Positions 11,341 through 21,400 of a DNA stretch of 64,000 bases are shown here, one piece after another (positions within the stretch are counted from its first letter, which is position 1; every line of letters starts with the position of its first letter). Both the position numbers and the translations under genes were made by a program. This DNA comes from Closterium sp. Naga37s-1 (lineage: Eukaryota > Streptophyta > Zygnematophyceae > Desmidiales > Closteriaceae): NCBI GenBank assembly GCA_947471745.1, contig CANJKZ010000774.1:4906501-4970500 (forward strand), read 5' to 3'. The notes below the pieces were generated by a model. The model saw only the letters and a list, made by a program, of their open reading frames with translations, made no database searches and had not been told where the DNA came from.

Positions 11341-11629
11341 GACATGTTCTTTTCACGCAAGTAGTTGTTCATCCGCGGTCCTTGCTCATCTGCTGGTCTT
11401 GATTGCCTGACCCGTTTCTAGTAACGCTGCATCATCTTTCCAAACACAGTGGTGAACTTATTTTTTGCCGCCTGTGTAATAGTAGGATCAGGCATTGGTG
11501 ACTCCATTGACGGTCATTAGGTCACTTCTTTATTCCTCAGCACCAGTAGCTCAATTCATTCAGCCTTAGATATCGGGACTTGCAGTAACGTGTTTCTAAG
11601 CAACAGCGTTTGGTGCGACGCGTGCGAAC
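11341..11629. other. Upstream region of the duplication-rich gene
   Basis: Short spacer between the MITE and the start codon at 11630. It probably holds the promoter and 5' leader; no motif is clear enough to call. Confidence 0.4.
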
Positions 11630-14600
11630 ATGTCGATACCAATGGAGGATGTCATCGCGTGTTTGGGATTCACGCAAACGGATAACCCACTTTCTCGCGC
11701 CAAAGATCATCCGAAGGTTCGCAACTCGTTCTTACGTCCCGGCCTTCCAACCTCTTACGTGTTCCAGATGCTTTCCTTCATGGATTTCTCAATTGCGCGT
11801 GTTACGTTTCGTGTCTAATATCGTTTACCAGCATTCGGATTTTGTTGGCTATGCTTTCCAATGATAAACAGTCTCATGACTGACAATTCTTTTCCGTCAT
11901 TTCTCAGATCGCACACGCAATGGCGCAACTAGCCGTGGAGCAAGGGCCTGACTCCATTACAGCATCACAAAAGGAGGCGGCCGAACAGGTGTGAATGAGA
12001 GCCTGATTGCTCTGTGAAATGCTCAGGTTCAGCGACTTTCGAAATCTCGAACCTCGCCGTACTTTTCACTGGATCGCAGCGTCGCTCGAGGGAGCCGCTA
12101 AATGTGTGTGAAGGTGAACCTGATGGCTTTGATAACATGGTAAAAGAACTGCGGCACCTTATAATAGATTAGCAGTAAGAAAATCGCTGAAGAAACGAAC
12201 GGTACGAGGAACATAGCAGGCAATTGTGGCAATCGCTCTTCCCCCTTTCCTCCCCCAATCCCCCCCTCATCCCGATCCGCGTCCCAATTTCCCCTCTCCC
12301 CCCCGCAGCTGATGGACCTGGTGGTTGCGGAAGGTGCGGAGGACAAAGCAGTGGCGGAGGCGGCAGCGCAACTGCTGGCGATGACGGCAGCGGACGACAA
12401 GAAGAATCCTCACCTCATGCATGTGGACCGATGGGTCTCCACGTGCTGCGGCGTGCTCAGTGAGTTATCAGTGCGGATGCTATGTTATCTGTGAATGGTA
12501 TGTTTTTGCCTCTTCGGGTGAGTGTACCGAAGGCAGCAAACGTTGTGAGACGAGGAACCTGCATTTGATGCGCGGGGGCCGATGTACTCAGTGAGGTGAG
12601 GTGCAGTATACTCAGTGAGTCACGTGGTGTGGTGTGACTGCCAGCATACTACACTTTCTAGCCCTGCAGGTTTGCAGTGCGGGACGTTATGAGGATATCC
12701 GGCTTATCTTCCTTTTTTCTCTCTCTACCCTTTTCCACTGCTCTCCCCACCCCCCTCCCCACCCCACCCTCTACCCCTCCCTCTGCCCCTCCGCCTTTCT
12801 CTCTCCCCGCCCCCTTCTCCTCCCCGCGCTCCTCCCCCTCCCCTCCCCTCCCCTCCCCTCCCTTCCCCTCCTCAGAGCGGTGCAAGGCAGCGAGCGACAT
12901 CAAGAGGCGGAAGAGCAGCACACAAGCTGACGCTGCCGAAACAGACACAGCAGCAGCTGGAGGAGAAACATTGGGGGCGGGGGGAGCAGGGGAGTCGGCG
13001 GCGGCGGAGGCGGTGAGCGAGGCGCTGCTGGTATCCATGGCGAGCTGTCTGGCGGACTTAATGAACAACCCGCGCAGCACCATCGTGTGCAGCACGCGCG
13101 CGCAGGAGATCTTCCAGTGCCTTCAGCCCGCGCTGCTGCTCCCGCGCGTCTCCAACCGCCTGCTCTACTTCCAGGTGCGCAGGGCCGTCTCCGAGGTTTT
13201 GATCTTATTCTAAGTTGATGTTTTGGTCCACCTGTCCACCTGTCCACCTGTCCGCTACTGACTGCTCCCGCGCGTCTCCAACCCCCTCCTCTACTTCCAG
13301 GTCTGCCGGGCGGTCTCCGAGGTGCTGCATCCGTCCACGTGGCCCATGAACCAATCCGCTGCGGTTCCCAAGCGTCTTCTGGAGCGGCTGATTGATCTGA
13401 TCGCTCCGGTAAAAGCCGCGGGTGCTGGTGGTGCGAAGGATGCTGATGGGTTGGGTGATAAGGATGCTGGTGGGAATAAAGCTGCTGGCACTGCTGGTGC
13501 TGGTGGTGATGGTGCTGTTCAGAATGTCGCTGAGAATGGGGTAGGGGAGCGTGAGACAGAGGCCACGGAACCCGCCTTGGCAAACGGCACAGCTGCTGCA
13601 GACGCAGAGGCAGCCAAAGCAGCAGGCGCAGAGGCGGCTACATCAGCAGCGGTAGAGCAGCAGGAGGGAGGCGGCAGCGAGGGCAGCAGCAAGGAGGGCG
13701 ACTTGACAGAGTCGTTGATCCACATGCAGGCGTGCAAGGCGGTGCTAGTGATGGCCACGAACGGAGCAGCGGATCTGATCGTGCACCACGTGCCCAGGGT
13801 GATGAGCGCGCTGGAGCAGCTCCGGCAGGAGTCGGGCGTGGAAGAGGCCGTGGTGCAGGCTGACGCCGCGCTCATGGCGCTCTGGCTGTCACCGAAGGGA
13901 TACGCGCTCTCCAACCCCGAGGTACGGGTATGGGTTGTTGATTAGAGTGTAGGTGTTGACTGCCGAGGTGATGGGCGCACTGGAGCGGCTGAGGCAGGAG
14001 TCGGGCGTGGAGGAGGCGGTCGTGCAGGCTGACGCCGCGCTTATGGCTCTCTGGCTCTCACCCAAAGGCTACGCTCTGTCCAACCCTGAGGTGAGCGCGG
14101 GTGAAGTAGAGAAGAAAGAAAAGAGAGGGCGAAAAACAAAGCCAATGAGAAAAGAATTCGACCGAAAATGTTCTTCCTCTTTGCTCGTGTGAAAGTACAG
14201 TTATCTGGAAGGGAGGGAAATGAGAAGAGAGCGAAGAGATAGAGCGGCTGAGGTAGGAGTTGGGTGTGGAGGAGGCTGTGGTGCAGGCTGACGCCGCTCT
14301 CATGGCTCTCTTGCTGTCACCGCAGGGATACGCGCTCCCAACCCAGAGGTACGGATATAAGCTACCTGGTGCTCCCTCAAGGTGTCAAGGAGAGTGTGGT
14401 AAATCTCGGGTAACCAGACATGGTGGATAACCACCAGAACGTCAGACTAGCGTGGTGACTCACGCCATGTCTCGTTCACCACATTCCCGTCTTCGTCCCC
14501 CTTTGCTGTTCCGATCCCCCTCCTCGTTCTTTTTTCCCACCAGCTGCGTCCAGTGGTAGCAGCGCACCTGCTGGGGGTGCTCGGATTGTCAGACATTATT

Positions 14601-17183
14601 CACGCCAGGTCTTGTTCTCAGCGTTCCTGTCCTCTTCCCCTCCCCTGTTCTAACGCCCTCCTCATCCCTGCTTTCTTCCCCAGCTGCGCCCGGTGGTAGC
14701 AGCCCACCTGCTGAGGGTGCTCGGCTCACCTGACCTGGTGGATAACCACCAAGACGTCAGCCTGGCGCTGGTGACGTCAACCATCAACCCTGATGCTGCC
14801 ACGCGGGCCAGCATGCTCCAGCTGTACGCCGGACTGCTGACGCAGCAGCTGGAGCTCACGCATATTCTGATTGGCCACGTGGATGACACTGACAGCCTGG
14901 CACACCAGGTGAGGGGAGGAGGAAGCAGGGAGAGAGGGGAGGGGGGAGGGGGGAAGGGGGGGAGGGGGGGATGAGGGGGGCTGGGGAGGGGGGATGAGGG
15001 AAGTGGGAAGGGGGGAATTAGGGGAGGGGTGATGGGGAAATGACGGGAAGGGATTGGGAAAGGATGAGAGAGGAGGGAGGCGAGGTGAGAAAGATGGGAA
15101 AGGAGTACAGTGGATGGACGATGCTTCGAGTCATGACGTTATCCCCACACCACACTCCCTCCTCCCCCCCTCCTAACTCACTCATCCCTGCCCCAACACA
15201 ATTTTCTCCAAGGACTGTGCCAGGACCTTCACAGCCAACCAGACTAGACAGATTCGCGACTGTGAGGGAACTGCCTCTTTCCCGCTCAAACTCGTGCCCT
15301 CCGCTCACTCCACTCACCCCCATCCAACCACTCGCCCCATCAGAGCGTGGTGTATTTCGTGCTGCATTTGTGCGAGTCAGAGGACTGTGCCAAGGCCTTC
15401 ACAGCCAACCAGGTGGACTGTGAGGCGCTAGTGGCAGCGCTGGTGGTGGCGGCACAGGCAGAGAACCACTACGCTCCCATTGCAGTCCTGGTTCGCCTCG
15501 CCAGCAGGCCTAGCACCCGGTAAGTGGTGGGGGAGGGGATGGGGCGGTTGTGTGTTGCTGTATGTGCATGCATGTGCAAGGGGTTGTGTGTTGCTGTATG
15601 TGCATACATGTGCAAGGGGTTGTGTGTTGCTGTATGTGCATGCATGTGCAAGGGGTTGTGTGTTGCTGTTTGTGCATACATGTGCAAGGGGTTGTGTGTT
15701 GCTGTATGTGCATGCATGTGCAAGGGGTTGTGTGTTGCTGTATGTGCATGCATGTGCAAGGGGTTGTGTGTTGCTGTATGTGCATACATGTGCAAGGGTT
15801 TTCTGTGCTTTCACTGTGAGGCGCTCGTGGCAGCGCTGGTGGTGGTGGCACAGGCAGAGAACCACTACGTACCCATTGCTGTACTTGTTTTCCTGGCTAG
15901 CCGCCCTAGCACCCAGTAAGTGGTGGAGAATGGGATGGGGCTGTTGTGTGCGTGTGTATGCAAGGGGTTTGTGTGCTTTCACTGGGAGTGTCTGGTGGCA
16001 GCACTGGTGGTGACGGCTCTGACAGAGAATCAGAGAACCACTATTCGCCAATCGCTGTTGTTGTTTACAGTGCCAGCAGGCGTAGCACCTGATGCGTTCT
16101 TGTGTGTTCTCCTGTGCATTGCTGTGTGTGTCAAACGGAAACTGTGGACTCTCGCTTACTGCCCCTACTTCTTCTCCCACCCTCCAACCCCACCACCTCC
16201 CCTCCCTCCGCATCTTACGCTTCTTCCGCCTCTACCCCCTTCACAGGGACCACGTGCTCACACACATTGACACCAGAACACTCAATCGCTTGCGCGCCAT
16301 TCCCGGCACCCGCGCTCGACGAGAGGTGAGCTCTGCTTCTGACTCTTCCCTGCTGACTCTTCCCTGTTGACTCTTCCCTGCTGACTCTTCCCTGCCGACT
16401 CTTCCCTGCTGACTCTTCCCTGCCGACTCTTCCCTGCTGACTCTTCCCTGCTGACTCTTCCCTGCTGACTCTTCCCTACTGCTCCTTTCCCAGCATTCTT
16501 CAGTCAGCCCTTCATCCCCATAACCACCCCCCCTGACCCCCCCTCCTGTTCTGGTTGCATCCCTGGATTGCTGCCTTACCCATCCCTCCCTTCCTGTTTC
16601 CCTCGTTTCATCCCTCCTTCATCGATGTTTCATCTCACTCACACCCCGACTTCCAACCCTGTCCATATATCACCCCCATTTAAGGTGCCTCTAAAGAGTA
16701 CTCAAATAACACTCCCATTTCCCCTCTTTCTCTCGCGTCGCCTCCAGGTTGATCAGCTGGCTGCGGCATTCGCAGAGTACGAGGAGGAGAAGGTGGAGCC
16801 TCCAGAGCGCACAGCATCCATGCCATCAGACGAAGTGCAGTCGAAGGAGGACATTCAGCTGTGATGATTTGCCATAAGTTTCTTAACCACCCACATCCCG
16901 ATCCTGTCCCTTTCCCCGCTATCTCTCTCTTTGCCTGCAGGTTGATCAGCTGGCTGCGGCATACGCGGAGTACAAGGGGGAGAAGGTGGAGCCTCCAGAG
17001 CGCACAGCATCCATGCCCACGGAGGAGGAGCAGTCCAAGGAGGACATTCTGAGGGACATTGTGCGCAGCCAGTCCCACAGGAACCTCAAGTCACGGACTC
17101 CAGGTGGAAACAGCTATGAGGATTTGGCAAGTGTGGCGACAGGTGTCGCCAAGATCACTGTAGAAGAGTCGACAAATGCTTGA
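11630..17183 (+). CDS. Unrecognised 653-aa helical, Ala-rich protein; nine exons
   Basis: I do not recognise the family. The proposed exons are 11630-11716, 11908-11988, 12309-12459, 12876-13174, 13301-13921, 14684-14908, 15344-15519, 16247-16325 and 16941-17183. All junctions are GT-AG and the sum is 654 codons in one frame, which supports the model. The N-terminus (M-S-I-P-M-E-D-V-I) is followed by helical, Leu/Ala-rich blocks resembling armadillo- or HEAT-like repeats, e.g. around L-M-D-L-V-V-A-E and L-R-P-V-V-A-A-H-L-L. A low-complexity Ala/Gly/Glu insert of about 100 residues lies inside exon 5, and a charged tail ends the protein. There is no signal peptide or membrane helix, so it is probably soluble. 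The striking point is structure: at least five places in the gene carry tandem duplications of exon pieces together with adjoining splice sites (listed separately), so isoforms may differ in repeat number. No transcript is available here to confirm the exons. Confidence 0.65.
13136..13323 (+). repeat. 126-bp-step tandem duplication that forms intron 4
   Basis: A 62-bp piece at 13136-13197 recurs at 13262-13323 with six mismatches. Each copy contains CTCTACTTCCAGGT. The first copy supplies the donor (CAG/GTGCGC at 13174/13175), the second the acceptor (CTACTTCCAG/GTCTGC, ending at 13300), so the intron 13175-13300 is exactly one duplication step long. Splicing gives a continuous Y-F-Q-V-C-R-A-V-S-E-V, while read-through meets a stop within about 13 codons. 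Confidence 0.85.
13799..14348 (+). repeat. Three copies of the exon-5 end with its donor site
   Basis: The piece encoding A-L-E-Q-L-R-Q-E-S-G through S-N-P-E and its GAG/GT donor occurs at 13799-13921, 13968-14090 and about 14240-14348. Copies 1 and 2 are very close at protein level and lie in the same phase; copy 3 is decayed and has an in-frame stop. Copy 2 has possible in-frame acceptors just upstream (AG at 13951-13952), so it could be a 41- to 46-codon cassette exon. Confidence 0.85.
14421..14770 (+). repeat. Partial duplications around exon 6
   Basis: The exon-6 start (acceptor CAG then CTGCG, encoding L-R-P-V-V-A-A-H-L-L) at 14684 has an earlier copy at 14544 with its own pyrimidine tract and CAG. 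A further decayed copy of the middle part (TGGTGGATAACCACC) lies at 14421, matching 14736. Only the 14684 copy continues as an open exon to the donor at 14909. Confidence 0.8.
15211..16090 (+). repeat. Duplicated pieces of exon 7 and its donor
   Basis: The exon-7 segment A-F-T-A-N-Q is foreshadowed at 15211-15242 by a near copy of 15381-15412 (step 170). The exon end encoding C-E-A-L-V-A-A-L-V-V ... R-P-S-T with its GTAAGTGG donor (to 15519) recurs at about 15817-15916 and, decayed, from about 15984. The copies include the start of the intron, so an exon-intron boundary was duplicated each time. The second copy does not join in frame from the first donor, so it is probably a passive remnant. 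Confidence 0.8.
15548..15799 (+). repeat. 36-bp minisatellite, seven units, inside an intron
   Basis: Units of 36 bp built on TTGCTGTATGTGCATGCATG, with a GCATAC variant in some units. The array starts within the intron that follows exon 7 and separates two copies of that exon. Because 36 is a multiple of three it stays open in several frames, which makes spurious Cys/Val- or His/Thr-rich repeat proteins on both strands; I do not treat these as genes. Confidence 0.95.
16340..16479 (+). repeat. 14-bp minisatellite, ten units, inside an intron
   Basis: Ten units of TGACTCTTCCCTGC with few variants, just inside the intron that follows exon 8. It is pyrimidine-rich on this strand. Confidence 0.95.
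16748..16864 (+). CDS. Alternative terminal exon of the duplication-rich gene
   Basis: An exon copy 193 bases upstream of exon 9, with its own pyrimidine tract and CAG acceptor and the same phase. It encodes V-D-Q-L-A-A-A-F-A-E-Y and then matches exon 9 closely up to S-K-E-D-I, after which it stops at 16862-16864. Joining exon 8 to it would give a protein lacking the C-terminal 42 or so residues of the main form. Whether it is used cannot be seen here. Confidence 0.55.
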   Translation, partial: VDQLAAAFAEYEEEKVEPPERTASMPSDEVQSKEDIQL

Positions 17184-18428
17184 AGCGAATTATGAGAATG
17201 TTGGTCTGGCCGGGAACGGTGGAAAGGAAATCCCGCTGTTGACTTCCCTTTATCATTGGGGATCTTCGCCTGAATTGGTGCTTGGGGATGCAGGAGAGAG
17301 TTGTTTTCGTGTGAGTAGGTAGGTGGTCGAATAAGCTCCGTTCATGTCCAGCTACTTCTTGCATGATAGTGCATGCACACTGGCTTTGTGAAAGAGCATG
17401 CGCAAGGTGGCCTTCTGTGTTGTTTGCAGCCGTAGAGGTATAGGGTTAGGGTTGGAAAAAGCTTTGTAGACAGGTTCATCTTAGAATGAATATCACAGTT
17501 TTCAGACATTCACCTTATTATGAAATTAATACGAGATAGTTGGAACAGGGTCATGACAATATTCACCGTACTTTAACGTTAGAAGTACCGCTCCTGCTTT
17601 CTCCTCACGAGCGCAGAAGAACAGACGGCGTCACGTTGACGTCATTGCCCCAGAGCTCAATTCAGTTTTTCTCGAAACCCTACTCAACCATCCTGTTATC
17701 TGGAATAAACGTTTCCAACCGCAATGCATATTCTGGGCTTGACGTGCTCGAGGTGAGGGATAAGCTTGTCAACGCGTGAGCACCTCCACCTTCACCCCAT
17801 TTTCCCTGCTGCTACTGGTGCTGGTGTTACTGGAATAGCTTAGTGCGTCAACGTGGCGTTGGAAATATCGATCAATTTGCGACATTGCTCTGAATAACGT
17901 CGTTGTTACTCCGCGAATGGCGAAATTTCAGCCAAATTTCAGTTTCAGTGCAGCCTCGAAGTTCTCACCTGTTGACAAGATTTTCTTATCCTGTTTTCTG
18001 CTTTCACGGAGCTGGTGTCGTATTCGAGGCAAGCTGGTCATGAGTTTATTCCGTCAGCCTTACCATCTGACGTTTCCAATATCACGGACGAGTGTTTGTT
18101 CGCCGTTTCCAATGCAGAACCGAAACTCCAGTATCAACGTTTTTCAGGACGGCAGACGTTCGCAGGTCACCTAAAAAATGGGCAATTACCGTCATCCATT
18201 TCACATTTCACAGAAGGAGGAGCTTGTTACCTGCTAGACTTGGTTTGTTTGTCATTCGAGCAATCCAACACGTTCAGCCTTTCTGGTCACAGTTGCTGAC
18301 TCAGCGTAGTGTGCTCCTCGTCAAGGTCTTTCAGTTTACACCCTGGAGGAGTTACTCGCGTAGTGGATTGACATCCTCGTATTCAGGAAAACCGAAAGGA
18401 GCTTCTCAAGAGAGCGTTGGTTTGGTTC
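17184..18428. other. Intergenic, upstream of the NPH3-like gene
   Basis: No supported gene. It includes two copies of TTAGGG at about 17441-17453, too few to mean anything as telomeric repeat. The 5' leader of the next gene, possibly with further non-coding exons, should lie in the right half. Confidence 0.45.
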
Positions 18429-21400
18429 ATGGGACCGGTAAGGCGACGAGGACAGACACTGCAAGCGAAATCGCAAGAAACCCCTCTGGAGAATTCACGC
18501 TCAGACGTTTGCCATAAGTTCGCCAAGTCGGAAGGTGCAGCTTCCTTTTCAGATAAGCCAAGCAGTGTCTCTGAGATGGAAGCCAGTAAACTGCAGAGAA
18601 AGAAAGCATCAGGTGCTACAGCAACTTCAACAGCAACAGTTCATGCAGCAGCAGATAAGGGGGTACCATTAGGAGAAATGAAGGCCAAGACTGGCGAACT
18701 GATATCGCTGATGGACGCTGAAGCTCCACCTACCCCGCCGCCTTCTCATGGACAGTCATTCCCAACTGGAGCAGCAGATTCACCAGCAACTCCTCTCAGC
18801 GTTAATTCCTCAGCATCCTCTACTGTAGCATCCTCGTTAACAGCAGGAGGTTTCTCTATTTCAATTTCGGGATCAGAATCTGGTGCAGGTGCTGCAGCAC
18901 CCGTTCCGTCATCAATTGATTCATCCTCGTTATTGGATCTCAACGTGGACGTATATGGAGGCATGGATCAGGTGTACCTCAAAGCGGCCGGCATGCGCAG
19001 TGACTTCACCATCACGTTTGGCGCTACAGTCAACTACCAACTTCACAAATTCCCCCTCTATTCCAAGGTAGAGGGACCTCCTACCCTTGTCAGAGTGAAC
19101 CTCGGTAGAGTGTGCATCTTTAGCTTGACCGCAAATATATTTGAACTTCTTTATTTTCATCATTTCTGTCGTTGAGCCTTCATTTTATCTTTTTGTGTCC
19201 TTGTCAGACTGACTATTTCTCCAAGCATGCTGTGGAGGAGGAGAAGAGCAGCTCCAGGCGGAATTCTGGAGACCCAGAGAGCTCCGCCAATGGGAAGCGA
19301 GCTCGTCTTGGCCTCTCCAACCACCCAGGCGGAATCGAGACATTCAAACTCGTCGCATGCTTCTGCTACGGCGTTCCCATTACAATCACCCCTGATAACG
19401 TCACAGCTCTCTACTGTGCAGCGATTTACCTGGATATGAGAGATGACCCCCGAGCTGCCATGTGCGGTGGTCCCTATGACTGTAACCTGCTTTCCCTTGC
19501 TTCTCGCCACCTCACCTCGTATCTGTCTCACCCCCGGGCTGCTCTCACCGTGCTCCAATCGTGTGATGCCAGCTCAGCGATTCGGGCGAGTGCTGAGTCA
19601 GCAGGGCTGCTGCTGACCACCGTGAACGCAGTCGCACGATTGGTAGTGAAAGAAGCGGGGAAAGGTGACGACGCTTATGACGGTTCTGATGCTGCTGCTG
19701 TTGAAACAGATAAGGCAGGCAGGGAAGAGAAGGCCAAGGATAAGGTTGCAGATGGAGCTGCAAGTGAAGCGGAGGGAAAGCGGACTCGGCTGGCCCTGGC
19801 CCCCTGTGGCTGTCACCCCAGCTGCTGCAGCTGTCCCTCCCCACGTTCGTCCAGCTGCACGCTGCTGTGAGGTGAGCTGTGCCAAGATCGGTAGGAACTC
19901 CAGAAAGCCACACCATTCCTCTCCCCACACCACTCTTGGCCCAACAATTCCCCCACCCATCCAACCTGAGGGTACAATTGTTGTGCATGTATGGCCTTTG
20001 TTAGGGTTGAAGTCTCCACTGCATCCTCTCTTTTTCCTTGCTTCTCTTCTTTTCCTCTCCCCATCCGTCCTTCCATTGGTTATCTTTGTTGTTCCCATTC
20101 ATCAGCACCATGGGCATGAGTGCACTGCATCTCTGTGCTCTGCTCGAGGCCTACTGCAACACGTGGCTACCTTTCCCTGTGGTCAGTTCCCATGTCGTCA
20201 ATGACATCAATGCATGTTAGTCAGTCACTCACTGGGTCAATACCGACCGAGTCAGTCACTCGTGGTCGCTTCGACATTTTCAGTGACCAGTCAGTCATTT
20301 CCAGAGGCCTGTTCGCGCTTGCTTTCTGCCCGCGCGTTAGCAAATGTGGTGGTAATTCAAGAGATACTTCTCTTCTCTCCCTTGATTTTCCAAACTTCTG
20401 TTCCCCCCCTCCTTCCGTCAACCAGGACGTCTCATCCACGTCCACGTCATCCACAGCCACGTCAGCAGACGCCCAAACTACGTCCACGTGGAAACCCATC
20501 CTGGAAGCAGCAGTCGCGCTGCTCTTTGCACTTTCAGCTGGGTCCTCCGCAACAGGGCAGGCTGCTAAAGGGGCTGGGGGGCTGCCGTCCATTCAGCTGC
20601 TGGTGCGACTGCTGCGCCTCTGCCCTGAGGTCGATGCCAGCGAATCTGCCAAGTCGCACCTGCAAACGTAAGGCGTTTCCTGTGTTCTGGTCCGATGCCA
20701 ATTTCACTTGGGTCAGCACATTATAAGGTCCTTGCTTCATTTTCTATGGCTCTCTAGCTGCTGACCCTCTCTCCTTTGACCTCCCCTGCACTGCCCTCCT
20801 GTGCAGCATGATCGGCCGTCGGATCACCGAGTGCCAAGTCGATCACCTGCTTCCGCTTCCTCCATCCGAGATCCTCGCTCTCCTCACAATCTTCACTTCA
20901 AACACGCCTGATACAAACGCTGCTGCTGCGGCAATCACTCCGCCGACTGGCTCCTCTGCTGCAGCTGTGGAAGGCGCAGGCGCTGCCAGCCTCTCTCAGG
21001 CTGCATCTATCGTGGACAGTTACTTGAAGGTGCGACACTATACCGGCATTACTCTTCCAGCATAAGAGCATGCCTTTATGCAGCACAAGTTTTGCTGATT
21101 CCATTGCTGTACTCATACCCCAACACCCCCACGCCCCCTCCCTCCCCCTCCTCCACTTTCCTGAATGGTTAAATCAAGCTCTTTCCAGCCAGCCATTTCC
21201 GTCTTCTCTTCAAGTGCAACGTTCCTACGTTCCTGGTATCATGCTCGTCTCTTGTTTTCCATCTCGTTACTACCCTCCCTGTTTCAGGCCATCTCCACCT
21301 CTCCCAACAGCAGCAGCATCAGCCCCGACTCCTTCATATCCCTTGCAACCGCACTGCCTCTCGTCTGCCGCCCCTCGCACGATGCTCTCTATGAGGCAGT

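Noticed and set aside
15548-15799. Regular repeats resembling a CRISPR array
   Set aside because: Units are contiguous with no variable spacers, and the context is a eukaryotic intron.
15469-15919. Repeat proteins of His/Thr/Met or Cys/Val type on both strands
   Set aside because: Produced by the 36-bp intronic minisatellite, whose unit length is a multiple of three; all frames stay open by composition.
17441-17453. TTAGGGTTAGGG-like stretch as a telomere relic
   Set aside because: Only two units; expected by chance.
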